DNA from: a virus
Virus record (IMG/VR): IMGVR_UViG_3300032223_002784
Location: 27,985 to 91,984 of that record
Length of the DNA stretch: 64,000 nucleotides
Direction: 5' to 3' (one strand)
How positions within the stretch are numbered: the first letter of the stretch is position 1; each line of letters opens with the position of its first letter. A model generated the notes under the pieces. That model ran no database searches. It had not been told where the DNA came from and saw only the letters and a list, made by a program, of their open reading frames with translations. The translations under genes were made by a program, and so were the position numbers. Shown in pieces: positions 45,701 to 53,877 of the stretch.

Positions 45701-46577
45701 TTGGTGACCTAGAGGTATAAGTAAATGTAGATTCTGATGCACGAGATTCAACAAGATATCTTCCATTTGCATTTGGGGTTAAAGTATCAATTACGTTAAT
45801 TGGAGTTCCAACTGGAGGGACAACACCTGCCGTACAAGTTGGAGTTGTCATTGTTGCTGTACCTGTTGTTACATTTTGAATTTGGAATGTTGTTGAAGAA
45901 GGAATTGCAATAATTTGTGCTGCTGTTACGTTAAATCCTGCAACAGATGCACCAGTGGTTGTTACATATTGTCCTACTGAAAAGCTATGTGCTGCAGATG
46001 TTGTATATGTTGCAATATATGTTGAACCATTTCCTGCTGCAGCAGTAAGTGTTGCTGATTGTGTTGTTACTGCAACGGTAATGCTTCTAGATCCTGCTGT
46101 TGAAGTTGTAATATTAGAAAGAGCAAGATTTTGATAATTATATCCATATGTTGCTGGTCGGTTATTAACCAAAGAAAGAGATTCCCACTTAGAAGATTGT
46201 GGGCCATATTCAAAGTCTGTGTCAATAAGTGCTTGTGGAGTAGAGACCTTAAGTTTACCTACTGCATCTTGCATTTCTTCCGAAGGAACAATTTGTTCCT
46301 CATACTCATCAAGTGTAATTTGAATTTCATCATCTGAGCTAAGTGCTGCTGTGTTATATTTTAATACAATGCTTGTATAATCATTACCATCTGTGCCTAC
46401 GCCTGTGTTAAAAGTCACATAGCCTAATGATGGATCGGAGAAGTTATAAATGACCTTATTTGCGGTAATGTCCGTGATAAGAATAAGGTGCTCATGAGGC
46501 ACATAGTGCGGGAATGTGATTGTTCTTGTTACTGGATTAAATGTATACCAGGTTTCCTTCATTATTTTACGTGCCAT
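42768..46577 (-). CDS. Large virion structural protein (fibre/adhesin)
   Basis: A 1,269-residue structural protein. The N-terminus (MARKIMKETWYTFNPVTRTI, ITDITANKVIYNFSDPSLGY, VGKLKVSTPQALIDTDFEYG, SKWESLSLVNNRPA) strongly recalls large virion proteins of T4-like cyanophages, as far as memory goes. After that come repeated modules of two kinds: AHSFSVGQYVTTTGASVAGF (a strand-turn adhesin unit) and SGIVPGMTVSGVGIPTSAFV. Near 650-830 is a globular region (RLDGAGPSGYNLDLSRMQMF). It has its own promoter and a following hairpin, so it is transcribed as a single-gene unit. Confidence 0.82.
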   Translation of the reverse strand: MARKIMKETWYTFNPVTRTITFPHYVPHEHLILITDITANKVIYNFSDPSLGYVTFNTGVGTDGNDYTSIVLKYNTAALSSDDEIQITLDEYEEQIVPSEEMQDAVGKLKVSTPQALIDTDFEYGPQSSKWESLSLVNNRPATYGYNYQNLALSNITTSTAGSRSITVAVTTQSATLTAAAGNGSTYIATYTTSAAHSFSVGQYVTTTGASVAGFNVTAAQIIAIPSSTTFQIQNVTTGTATMTTPTCTAGVVPPVGTPINVIDTLTPNANGRYLVESRASESTFTYTSRSPISTTFASSSIYDSGRSLIIQEAYFSNSQIGTAPTITSLTSGTTTFSATQGVVVTTTIPHGLSIGNEIAIAGVTGVTALNGNFAVATINSPTQFVYYTPAGVSGTVTASTTATAVAASGTAGAIGSSVFVVTSTSGIVPGMTVSGVGIPTSAFVTNTTVGATQTIVTLNQPLTAAVTATSYVFSSAVFMRPQGQVQHRAFDGGILFQSNAGSNNNTLIRQTRRYFRYQSGKGITMSSGTILKPTLNVDNMSSTGLAVGSTITVTVKEKHNLQPGYEIAISGSTDNGYNGYYAVSGIVNYNTFLITAIATLATTQATGPAYVSATNWNGAVTRLGIYDNQNGAFFEYDGQNLYTVRRYSTYQISGRVSVTQGSTTITGSTNFPTLFNKQVAAGDWIVIRGMSYKIQDIGSDTSLTLSSQYRGASASNVIVTKTIDAKVRQDAFTIDRLDGAGPSGYNLDLSRMQMFFIDFSWYGAGSIRWGFRGAKGKIIWVTRLPNNNNNNMAWARSANLPARYESATIAPYTILTSQIGSTDTIINVADTTNFPSSGTLIIRPGSTNNIAAQSYEAINYTGKTTLTFTGCTRIQGGNTSVALSSGAAGSNTVTAGSILGLQVGQRIIHPAFPEGTFIQAIVGSVLTLSNGAVINPTGNAIFPPLAYGGTTGSTTTSGLTYSYVATSPVVVELAYPTYGPGLSHWGTSVIMDGRYDDDKSLVFNYGQTQSTTLAPNGGVTIANVTATASTTLTLSAANTNIVPGMVITTGTAGTGSIPDGTYVVSVTDSTHIVLNNSVTVGGTNSYSLSGGNAKALFSLRVAPSVDNGITGALGTRELINRMQLIFKTLDISLVGTTTGNVLVQAFLNAVPVINPGSSSTLTNIAWTNSVRNAVNVPSSSLAQIADYAGNNVTVFGGEGTGGFFVSSTGTSDISLVRDLGNSLQGGGFGYSNAGVYPDGPDTLTIVVTNLSTTSQAVLGRISWTEAQA

Positions 46578-46612
46578 TTATTTATCTCCCTTTAATATTG
46601 TCGTTGACCTTT

Positions 46613-46621
46613 ATTATAGCA
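46613..46621 (-). promoter_or_regulatory. Extended -10 promoter before the 1,269-residue structural gene
   Basis: The minus strand reads TGC-TATAAT, 36 bases upstream of the start codon, followed by an AAGGGAGA ribosome-binding site. No clear -35. Confidence 0.55.
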
Positions 46622-46651
46622 TTTTTCTATTCAAAAGGTAAAAATGTTGTT

Positions 46652-46813
46652 TTAAACTACAGGCCTAGTATTTAAGATATTTGGCTGGTTTCCCGCCTCT
46701 ACCCAGCTGATATATTCTACAAAATCTGGGTCCTCATTGCTTTGGCAGGGAGCAACTTGAAATTGATCCAAGTCCCTAATGACTACTCCCTCATCTAGTA
46801 TAATTGTATACAT
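46652..46813 (-). CDS. Small virion-associated protein
   Basis: A 53-residue protein, MYTIILDEGVVIRDLDQFQV to NTRPVV. I take the ATG at 46813, immediately after the stop of the fibre gene (TAA-T-ATG); the 13 codons further upstream lie inside that gene. Its form (YTIxLDEGVVI, then an acidic stretch and YISWVEAGN) resembles tiny proteins beside fibre genes in marine T4-like phages that may cap or chaperone fibres. Function not proven. Confidence 0.6.
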   Translation of the reverse strand: MYTIILDEGVVIRDLDQFQVAPCQSNEDPDFVEYISWVEAGNQPNILNTRPVV

Positions 46814-46814
46814 A

Positions 46815-48926
46815 TTATGAGTCCGAATCCACATATAATGACATAATATCAAATGCTGTTGTTACTGCCGTAAGGTTATTTGATCTCCACATTTGCATTC
46901 CCAAAAGTGTAGTTGAGTTTGGCAACTGAGTACCAACTGTTGCTGCTTTTAAGGTTCCAATAGCTGTGACCTTGGTTACAAGATTTGTCACAATATAAGA
47001 AGTTGAGTTTGTTGATGTTGAGGCGTTATAAAGTGTAAGTTCATAGTAATTATTTGGATCTACTGGAAAAGATGATCCTAATGAAATAGGTGTTTGTGCT
47101 GCTGACCCGCCATAATATAGGCTCAAATATCTATCAGATGCTCCATGCCCAACACCCATTGAGTTAATCAATGTGCTTGGCTCTACGTTTGTAGCTGAAG
47201 AAGTTGATGAAGATAGTCCATAAAATCCTCTTGCTCCATTTGTCATGGCCCAAGTTGCAGTTGAGTTGCTTCCAGTAAGGGTCTGGTTTACTATAAAGTT
47301 TGTTGTTGCAGTTACACCATATACTGTAAATAAGGTATTGTATACAGCAGATGTTGCACCTGAAACTGTTACTAATGACCCCAGATATGGGGGAGTTGTT
47401 GTTGAAAATGTTGAAAAGTTAGCTGAATAAGTAGCTGTTGATGTCGCTCCTGTGGCGGTGCTGCTTACGGTAATGCTTGTACCTGCAGTAACTGCTACAA
47501 CTGTATAATTACCATTAAATGCCGTAGTTGTTGAACCCGCAATTGTAATAGGTTGTCCTACCACAACTCCTGTAGTTGTTGCAGTTGAGTACACAACTGT
47601 GCTGTAAGAATAGTTGGCTGTTGATGTTGCACCAGTTGCTGTGCTTAATACAGTTATGCTTGTGCTTCCAGTAACTGCTGAAACCGTAAAGGTACCATTA
47701 AATGCCGTAGTTGTTGCACCTGCAATTGTAATCTGTTGCCCTACGGTAATACCTGTAGTTGTTGCAGTTGAATATGTAACTGTAGTTCCTGTGCTGGCAA
47801 TTGCGGTAATTGATACTCCCGAAACAGGTGTTCCTGCAGTAATGGCAGTGATTGCAACAGCTGATTGCACGGTATTAGTAATTGCAGTAATTGATACTGC
47901 ATCAGTACACGGAGCAAATCTTTGTACAGAATAAAATCCTCCTAGGCCAGTACCATCTCCCATTGTAAACATTGCCGTTGGAAGCCTTAAGGATGGAACA
48001 GATCCTGCTGTTGCAGATGAAGCAACATATCCAATTCTTTTTGTTCTTGTAACTGCATTTGTTGTTGCTGGTGTTCTTGCTGTAGCAGTAGCTGTACTTG
48101 AGGTAAATGTTGGGAATCCCCAAATTCCTGGAGCGGTTGATGAACCAGCACCTGGAATCCAACCAGAAGTTGGTCGGTGTCCAATAGAAGGCTGAAGCAA
48201 CGTACTTAAATTAGAAGTAATTCGTTTTGTTTTATTTGTTAAAACAGAGATACTGTTTGTATCCATAATTTGATAATAGTTAAAGGAAGAGGTTCCTGTT
48301 ATATCTGTTGCTTTATTATTTGAGAACCAAAGAGTACCGCCATTAACAGTTCCCGTGTCTACTGGGATAATTGCTACGGCTAGTTTAGCACCAGTATCAG
48401 CATCATTATCTCTGGTTAAAACCATTGGTATACCACCAGCACCTTGAGTCACAACAATCCAAACACCATTTTGCCTTGCATCTGTTTGATCTTTAAATAA
48501 TACTCTTTGATCTGTAGTAATTGGCTGATCATCAATGCTAATTTCACCTGTTGCTGTATATGTGAATGTATCAGCAGTTCCACCTTCGTCTGGAATACCA
48601 GCTCCAACAACATAGGTTCCAACTTGATTTGTTGTTGTTGCTGCTGTTACCTGCTCTTTAAGTTGGAAAGAAACCCATTGTGGACCACCGTTTTCTAATT
48701 TTGATCCATATGACATAAGTAATTGTCCAGCAGTTCCTGCATCCGTGGAAGAAAAGTTTCCATTATCATTTGCATACATAACTCCAGCAACAGTCGGTGG
48801 AATTTTATCAAATTGAATCATACCAACAATGTCTAATCCCCCAGTGACTGCAAGCCCATTTGTAACATTTAAGTTACTAATAACTAGTTCGTCTGGGTAT
48901 GGAAAGTTAATCTTTTGAATTGGCAT
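46815..48926 (-). CDS. Tail fibre protein with tandem adhesin repeats
   Basis: A 703-residue fibre. The N-terminal part (MPIQKINFPYPDELVISNLN) is followed by a hook (GTAGQLLMSYGSKLENGGPQ) and a copy of a shared module: QPITTDQRVLFKDQTDARQN, then GVWIVVT, LTRDNDAD and GGTLWFSNN. The middle carries two 61-residue tandem repeats (QQITIAGATTTAFNGTFTVS and QPITIAGSTTTAFNGNYTVV) plus a diverged third. The C-terminal 130 residues (YLSLYYGGSAAQTPISLGSS and following) form a globular tip. It abuts the upstream fibre gene by two bases. Confidence 0.82.
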   Translation of the reverse strand: MPIQKINFPYPDELVISNLNVTNGLAVTGGLDIVGMIQFDKIPPTVAGVMYANDNGNFSSTDAGTAGQLLMSYGSKLENGGPQWVSFQLKEQVTAATTTNQVGTYVVGAGIPDEGGTADTFTYTATGEISIDDQPITTDQRVLFKDQTDARQNGVWIVVTQGAGGIPMVLTRDNDADTGAKLAVAIIPVDTGTVNGGTLWFSNNKATDITGTSSFNYYQIMDTNSISVLTNKTKRITSNLSTLLQPSIGHRPTSGWIPGAGSSTAPGIWGFPTFTSSTATATARTPATTNAVTRTKRIGYVASSATAGSVPSLRLPTAMFTMGDGTGLGGFYSVQRFAPCTDAVSITAITNTVQSAVAITAITAGTPVSGVSITAIASTGTTVTYSTATTTGITVGQQITIAGATTTAFNGTFTVSAVTGSTSITVLSTATGATSTANYSYSTVVYSTATTTGVVVGQPITIAGSTTTAFNGNYTVVAVTAGTSITVSSTATGATSTATYSANFSTFSTTTPPYLGSLVTVSGATSAVYNTLFTVYGVTATTNFIVNQTLTGSNSTATWAMTNGARGFYGLSSSTSSATNVEPSTLINSMGVGHGASDRYLSLYYGGSAAQTPISLGSSFPVDPNNYYELTLYNASTSTNSTSYIVTNLVTKVTAIGTLKAATVGTQLPNSTTLLGMQMWRSNNLTAVTTAFDIMSLYVDSDS
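47431..47795. repeat. Tandem 183-bp repeats within fibre gene
   Basis: Two copies with a period of 183 bases (61 codons), for example GCTGTTGATGT at 47434 and again at 47617. The copies differ at many third positions but keep the encoded ITIAG-TTTAFNG core, so the duplication is old or under protein selection. Confidence 0.75.
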
Positions 48927-48927
48927 T

Positions 48928-50553
48928 TTATGCTCCCGCTCCTACCATTATGTCCATTGCGTCAAATGGATAGTATGTTGTAACTGTTGATATATCTGGA
49001 CCTGCCATATATCTACCATTAAATTGAGATCCTGCTGGAATTGGATCTGGAAAAGCTAAATACCCATCAGAATCTATAAAGCAATATTCATATCCAAAAA
49101 CTGTTTGATATACAAAGTCGGGTGTGCCTATTGGCTGGGTTACACCATTAAGTGTTATTAATAATCTAAATTGATTAGTAATTTCAATGGGTTCCCCTTG
49201 GTATGTTAGTTTAAATCTATTTTCAATTCCGTCAAAATATTTTTCAATATTATCAATTGGAATAATTTGTTCAAGTTGTGGTTGTCGTGAATTGGATACA
49301 GTATTAAAAGTAATTGGGTCAACACCAAGACTTTGATCAGCTTTAAAAGCTGATGACCAAATAGTTCCGCCGTTGATCTCTCCTAAAGCAACGGGGATAA
49401 TCATTGATGCTACCTTTTGAGTAGTATCAACATCGTTATCACGGAACATGGTAACATATCCTACGGTATTAGACATTACTCCATCATCAGTAATTATATA
49501 AACACCATTTGCTGCATATGATGGAGTTGTCCAAATTGTTTGATCTTTTACCAAAATTCTATCATCAACTTGTAATTGATATCCATCAACAATCAATGGT
49601 CCATCCGCAGCTAGTGCTATCTGGTCTGGGTATGTAACTTCTTGGATATTTGATGTAGAAGATGGCCAGGAAATCAACTCATGATTTGGGTTTACGGTTA
49701 CTCTTGTAAATGATCCTTCTAAAGGCTTTGTTGTTGCAACAGTTGCTTGTTCTTTAAGCTGAAAAGAAACCCATTGTGGACCACCGTTTATACCCGCAGT
49801 TCCATAAGACATTAAAAGTTGTCCAGGATTTCCGTAGTTTGGTGCAGTCATAGAGCTTACAAAGTTTATAGGAGAAGATCCCCATGTTGATTCATCAGAT
49901 AGTGTACAAACCCAAACAGTTCCGCCATTGCTTCCTCCTCTAAATACTTGAATTAAAGAAGCAGATAATTTACTGCGTGTATCAGCATCATTATCACGCA
50001 TTAATACTGTTGAGCCACTCATGCCTGTTGAAATAGATTCAACTACATAAATACCATTTTGTGTTGGATCTGGTTGATCTTTTACAAGAATTCTTTCTCC
50101 AACATCAACATAATCTCCATCAATAGGGATCCACGTTCCATGAACTGTTAGTGTTGCTGGAGTTACACCTTCTACTCCATTATCATATGTTACATCTGGA
50201 AAATAAACTTGATTTGTTGCTACAGAAACTGGCTCATGCACATTATATTGAACAAATTGTGGACCACCATTAGAAATATCTCCATATGACATAAGTAGTT
50301 GTCCAGCATTTCCTGGATCAGCGGATGTAATATTATTTACTGCATCTGTAAATAGAACTCCGCCAGCTTGTGGTGGTGTTGTTGGGCTTGCATTAATTCC
50401 AGCATATGCTAAATCATTCCAATGGTGTATCCCGTCACCAATTTTTTGTTTGTGTGTATCTAATTCAAGGCCTAATTCACCTTCTGCAAGGATTGGATTT
50501 GTGGAAGTCCACAATGATGCTAAACCACGTCTAAACTGAATTTGTATAGCCAT
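48928..50553 (-). CDS. Tail fibre protein with Mtd-N-like domain and two shared modules
   Basis: A 541-residue protein. Residues 1-50 (IQFRRGLASLWTSTNPILAE, then GELGLELDTHKQKIGDGIHH-WNDLAY) match the N-terminal domain of major tropism determinants, a beta-prism trimerisation unit of fibres. Two copies of the LLMSYG hook and of the ILVKDQ...NGIY / RDNDAD / GGTVW module follow. The last 100 residues (NIEKYFDGIENRFKLTYQGE and following) resemble a C-terminal domain often seen in virion proteins of cyanophages. No C-type-lectin variable domain is present, so it is not a Mtd. Confidence 0.82.
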   Translation of the reverse strand: MAIQIQFRRGLASLWTSTNPILAEGELGLELDTHKQKIGDGIHHWNDLAYAGINASPTTPPQAGGVLFTDAVNNITSADPGNAGQLLMSYGDISNGGPQFVQYNVHEPVSVATNQVYFPDVTYDNGVEGVTPATLTVHGTWIPIDGDYVDVGERILVKDQPDPTQNGIYVVESISTGMSGSTVLMRDNDADTRSKLSASLIQVFRGGSNGGTVWVCTLSDESTWGSSPINFVSSMTAPNYGNPGQLLMSYGTAGINGGPQWVSFQLKEQATVATTKPLEGSFTRVTVNPNHELISWPSSTSNIQEVTYPDQIALAADGPLIVDGYQLQVDDRILVKDQTIWTTPSYAANGVYIITDDGVMSNTVGYVTMFRDNDVDTTQKVASMIIPVALGEINGGTIWSSAFKADQSLGVDPITFNTVSNSRQPQLEQIIPIDNIEKYFDGIENRFKLTYQGEPIEITNQFRLLITLNGVTQPIGTPDFVYQTVFGYEYCFIDSDGYLAFPDPIPAGSQFNGRYMAGPDISTVTTYYPFDAMDIMVGAGA

Positions 50554-50556
50554 CTA

Positions 50557-50745
50557 TTAAACCCCTCCCGCATCTATTCCTACAGTACCACCATATACCG
50601 ATGTTGGTGAACCTGCATCCCAATTTACATTAGGAGAATACAAAATGACATACCATGCTAAATCTGCAGAATTATACTGCCAGCTTCTTAAGCCGTCTGT
50701 GTATACTTGACCATCTGCGGGACTATCGGGAAAATTAAGTGCCAT
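50557..50745 (-). CDS. Small fibre-associated protein
   Basis: A 62-residue protein reading MALNFPDSPADGQVYTDGLR-SWQYNSADLAWYVI. It is the pattern of short phage proteins that begin with LNFPxSPxxGQxY and W-containing strands, usually the first domain of fibre proteins; here the domain stands alone. AGGAGG lies four bases before the ATG. It probably trimerises or caps a fibre. Confidence 0.7.
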   Translation of the reverse strand: MALNFPDSPADGQVYTDGLRSWQYNSADLAWYVILYSPNVNWDAGSPTSVYGGTVGIDAGGV

Positions 50746-50797
50746 TATCCTCCTATTATATCAAAGTAAATAGAAAATGCCTATATTACACAAAACC

Positions 50798-51679
50798 CTA
50801 CATTAGAACTTTGTTTAATTTAATAGTAGCATTTGTTGTTGCTGCGTCAGAAATAGTTATGTTTAGGTTCATGTTGCCAGAAACAGCGGTAGCAGATATG
50901 GCAAATCCTGTCAAAGTTGTTCCTGTGGCTATGGCACCATATTCAACTGAAGTGACAATAGTCCCGTTTGTGCCCACATTAAATTGAGAGGTTCTAGCTT
51001 TTGCCCCCTGTTTTATAGATACAATATAGCTTATTGATGTAAATGAAGATATTGGGGTTGTGTCTACTGCAGTTGCTGTATTTGCAGATAAAGTAAAGGA
51101 TAAAGATTCATGTTGAACTCCGCCAGAGGCCAGAAGATATGTGTTTGTATCAACAGATCCATTTCCTTTTAAAAATTGATTTGCAGTTCCTGATGTAATA
51201 GCAAGTGAATCAGCAGTTACTTTTCCAACAAATGTTGGATTGGATAATGTAGCATAATTAGAGATATTAGCATATGCACCTGTACCCAAAGTACTAGTTA
51301 GTGGATAATTAACAGTATCAGCATAAGCCATTGTGCCTAGGGTGCCTAGTATTCCCGTTGAAGCTGCTTGTACAGAAAGTTCTACCCATTGAGTTGAGGT
51401 GCCATCATTTACATATGTAAGCATAGCTCCATTATTAGAGTTTAACCATCTGTCTCCAACTGTATTTCCAGATGTTGGTGCAGATGTTGCATAAGTATAT
51501 TTTGCTCCCGCAGAAGATCCACTTCCACCACCACTACCTGAAGAATCTACCCATGTTGAACCATTGTATACATATACATGATAATTTGAAGAGTTTACAT
51601 AAAAATCTCCAACTTTTGGATTACTTGGGGGTGTAGATAAGACTAATGAGTTTAATGCTGTTAATCTTTTTATAGACAT
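50798..51679 (-). CDS. Tail fibre protein
   Basis: A 293-residue fibre. Two copies of the PxVGDFYVNSSNYHVYVYNG / VGDRWLNSNNGAMLTYVNDG unit near the N-terminus form the shaft. A repeat region follows (ATLSNPTFVGKVTADSLAIT, ANQFLKGNGSVDTNTYLLAS). The C-terminal part (SLSFTLSANTATAVDTTPIS to INITISDAATTNATI) forms a beta-rich tip. It has a good AGGGGG ribosome-binding site and its own extended -10. Confidence 0.78.
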   Translation of the reverse strand: MSIKRLTALNSLVLSTPPSNPKVGDFYVNSSNYHVYVYNGSTWVDSSGSGGGSGSSAGAKYTYATSAPTSGNTVGDRWLNSNNGAMLTYVNDGTSTQWVELSVQAASTGILGTLGTMAYADTVNYPLTSTLGTGAYANISNYATLSNPTFVGKVTADSLAITSGTANQFLKGNGSVDTNTYLLASGGVQHESLSFTLSANTATAVDTTPISSFTSISYIVSIKQGAKARTSQFNVGTNGTIVTSVEYGAIATGTTLTGFAISATAVSGNMNLNITISDAATTNATIKLNKVLM

Positions 51680-51707
51680 TTAATTCCCCCTATATCTTTA
51701 TTTTCCT

Positions 51708-51716
51708 ATTATAGCA
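51708..51716 (-). promoter_or_regulatory. Extended -10 promoter before fibre gene
   Basis: The minus strand reads TGC-TATAAT, 29 bases upstream of the start of the 293-residue fibre gene. The hairpin at 51717-51756 lies directly upstream, so no -35 exists. Confidence 0.5.
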
Positions 51717-51756
51717 TTTAAGGGGGATAGAGAGAATGTCTCCCTTCCCCCTTAAA
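51717..51756 (-). terminator. Long stem-loop between two fibre genes
   Basis: TTTAAGGGGGA (51717-51727) pairs perfectly with TCCCCCTTAAA (51746-51756), 11 base pairs. The 18-base loop has further GAGA/TCTC pairing. It begins 17 bases after the 694-residue fibre stop. There is no U-tract; termination or 3'-end protection are both possible. Confidence 0.6.
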
Positions 51757-51772
51757 CTTTAATTATTTAAAC

Positions 51773-53857
51773 TTATCCAACAATTACTACGTTATATGTT
51801 GTAGTCGTTACAGGTGCTACAGCAAATCCAATTGTTACTTGGTTTGTAGTATTTCTTGTAATATCTACTTCAACATCAGCAAACTGAGTATCTGGAGTTG
51901 AGGATGTTTGATATACACTAACTGTTACATCATTTATTCCTAAACTGTGTGTAATTGGGAATGTTGTTGTTCCAGTTACACCGCCGTCAGTTGAAGTTCC
52001 AGTAATTGTTCCAGTATACTTTCTTACTCCATATCCAGAGGCAAATGTAATTGCGTTTCCAGATATTGTAAGGCCTGTTCCCGTTACTACCGCAAGTCCT
52101 GCTGTAGTTGAAGTTACTGCCCCTGCTGGGTTTAATCTTAATTGTAAAGTATTTCCACTTAGTGAAAGTCCTGAAGTTCCAGTTCCTGTAGTTGAATCAA
52201 ATGCTGATCCTAGTGCTATTGAAACTTGGTTTCCAGTTACTGATATACCAGTTCCTGCTGTTACCGAACCAGAACCAGAACTTTGCGAGAATGTAATTGG
52301 AGTTGTTCCAATAACAATAGTTCCTGGTTGATTCATTATCCAGCTTGTATTTTGAGTTGTTGGCGTTCCAGTAATTTCTGCTGCTGGGGCAACAATATAT
52401 AGCATATCTCCTGCTGCTACTTCACCCGCTACACTTTGATCATAATCAGAAGCACGGGTAAGTATCCAGTTAGTTGAACCAGAACCTACGTTTGTAACAA
52501 CATAAATACCATTTTGGAATGTAGTTGTTTGATTCTTGATAAGAATTCTATCTCCAACAATTGGAGTTACGCCATCAATTACAAGTTGAGCTTGTGTACC
52601 TGAATTTGTAAGAGTTGCTCCTACTCCTGCAGTTCCATTTGAATATGTAGCGGTAAGTGCTGAAACGGTTGCTGTTACTGCAGAATCGTGTGCATTAACA
52701 CCAGAAGCAATGTTATCAACATATTGCTTTGTAGCAACTTGAAGTGCAGATGAAGGGTCTGTGGAAACTGTAACTTGAGATACAGCAATATTTCCAGAAC
52801 CGTCACGTTGAACAATTGCATTGTTTACGTTTGTGGCTGTAGATTGTGTCCAGGTTGGTGCAGATGTTCCAGCAGAAGTTAATACATAGCCAGTTGTTCC
52901 AACCGAGCCAATTGCAAGTCCTGATGATGTTGAATAAACAATTCCTCCTGCAGCTGCAGTAAGATTAGAGTTTGTTCCGCCGTGTGCAAGATCAATTATT
53001 GAGCCATTCCAAGTACCTGTTGTAATTGTTCCTACAGATACAAGTGAAGAAAGTGTTGTTACTGCTGTATTAACAAGAGTTCCAGATGTTGGGAGGGTTA
53101 CAGTTGTTGCACCTGTTGATGTAAGTGTAATTGAATTAGCACCACTTGTTGCAAGCGTAGAACCATTAGCAAGAGTAAGGGTTCCTGTAGTTGTAGATAC
53201 AGTTAAACCATTAATAGATGTAGCAGTAGCAACACCGAGTGTAGGTGTTGACATTGTTGGACTATTTAATGTTGGAGATGTTAAAGTTTTAGAAGTTAAA
53301 GTTTGAACAGAATCAAGATCTGCAAGTGTATGTGTCGCTGGAGTTGATCCATATCTTGCCAAAACTCCATTTGCTTGAACAAGCCAAATATCACCAACGT
53401 TAGGGGAAGTTGGTGCTGTTCCTGTTGGAATATTTAATGAAGCAGAAGATGTTGTAGAGGCTGCAAGAGTTGTTGTACTTCCTACAGAAAGTGTTCCACC
53501 TAATGTTGTTGCATTTCCTGATTGAACTGTAATTGTTCCAGGGAATGTCAATGCAGATGGAAGAGAAAGTGTAACTGTTCCTGTTGGAGTAGATCCCGAA
53601 GCTGTAACTGTAATCTGATTTGCAGTACCTGCAAAAGTTGTTACTCCATAAAATGTTGATGCTCCTACAATTATTCCACCATTGACGGGGTTCCATGTAG
53701 AGCCAGTATATGTGTAAAGCAGGTTGTTACCAGTATTAAAGTAAATTTGTCCTTGGACGGGTGTGATTAGTGCTGGTGCACTTCCTGATGCATGAATTAC
53801 TGCATTGAGTAATTGATTACCTTTTAAATTTATGTTAGTTAAAAATACTTTTGCCAT
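51773..53857 (-). CDS. Tail fibre protein, 694 residues
   Basis: Starts with a fibre attachment segment (MAKVFLTNINLKGNQLLNAV, then GQIYFNTGNNLLYTYTGSTW). The shaft contains many short repeats (TLTSKTLTSPTLNSPTMSTP, TSINGLTVSTTTGTLTLANG) and the phage fibre line IVQRDGSGNIAVSQVTVSTD. At about 390-520 there is a further copy of the shared module (VGDRILIKNQTTTFQNGIYV, ILTRASDYDQSVAGEVAAGD). The C-terminal 80 residues (ITHSLGINDVTVSVYQTSST, then VTIGFAVAPVTTTTYNVVIV) match the short beta domain ending many phage fibres. Confidence 0.85.
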   Translation of the reverse strand: MAKVFLTNINLKGNQLLNAVIHASGSAPALITPVQGQIYFNTGNNLLYTYTGSTWNPVNGGIIVGASTFYGVTTFAGTANQITVTASGSTPTGTVTLSLPSALTFPGTITVQSGNATTLGGTLSVGSTTTLAASTTSSASLNIPTGTAPTSPNVGDIWLVQANGVLARYGSTPATHTLADLDSVQTLTSKTLTSPTLNSPTMSTPTLGVATATSINGLTVSTTTGTLTLANGSTLATSGANSITLTSTGATTVTLPTSGTLVNTAVTTLSSLVSVGTITTGTWNGSIIDLAHGGTNSNLTAAAGGIVYSTSSGLAIGSVGTTGYVLTSAGTSAPTWTQSTATNVNNAIVQRDGSGNIAVSQVTVSTDPSSALQVATKQYVDNIASGVNAHDSAVTATVSALTATYSNGTAGVGATLTNSGTQAQLVIDGVTPIVGDRILIKNQTTTFQNGIYVVTNVGSGSTNWILTRASDYDQSVAGEVAAGDMLYIVAPAAEITGTPTTQNTSWIMNQPGTIVIGTTPITFSQSSGSGSVTAGTGISVTGNQVSIALGSAFDSTTGTGTSGLSLSGNTLQLRLNPAGAVTSTTAGLAVVTGTGLTISGNAITFASGYGVRKYTGTITGTSTDGGVTGTTTFPITHSLGINDVTVSVYQTSSTPDTQFADVEVDITRNTTNQVTIGFAVAPVTTTTYNVVIVG

Positions 53858-53877
53858 TTGCTAGCCACTCCCCTTTT

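Noticed and set aside
47431-47795. Direct repeats considered as a CRISPR array
   Set aside because: The repeats are 183 bases long, in frame within a fibre gene, and encode a protein domain.
48928-50553. Mtd-like N-terminal domain suggesting a diversity-generating retroelement
   Set aside because: No reverse transcriptase, no template/variable repeat pair and no C-type-lectin variable end were seen. The domain is common in ordinary fibres.
50755-50763. Extended -10 TGA-TATAAT just before the 62-residue fibre gene
   Set aside because: Transcription would start at or after the ribosome-binding site, which the start codon clearly uses. Probably a chance match.
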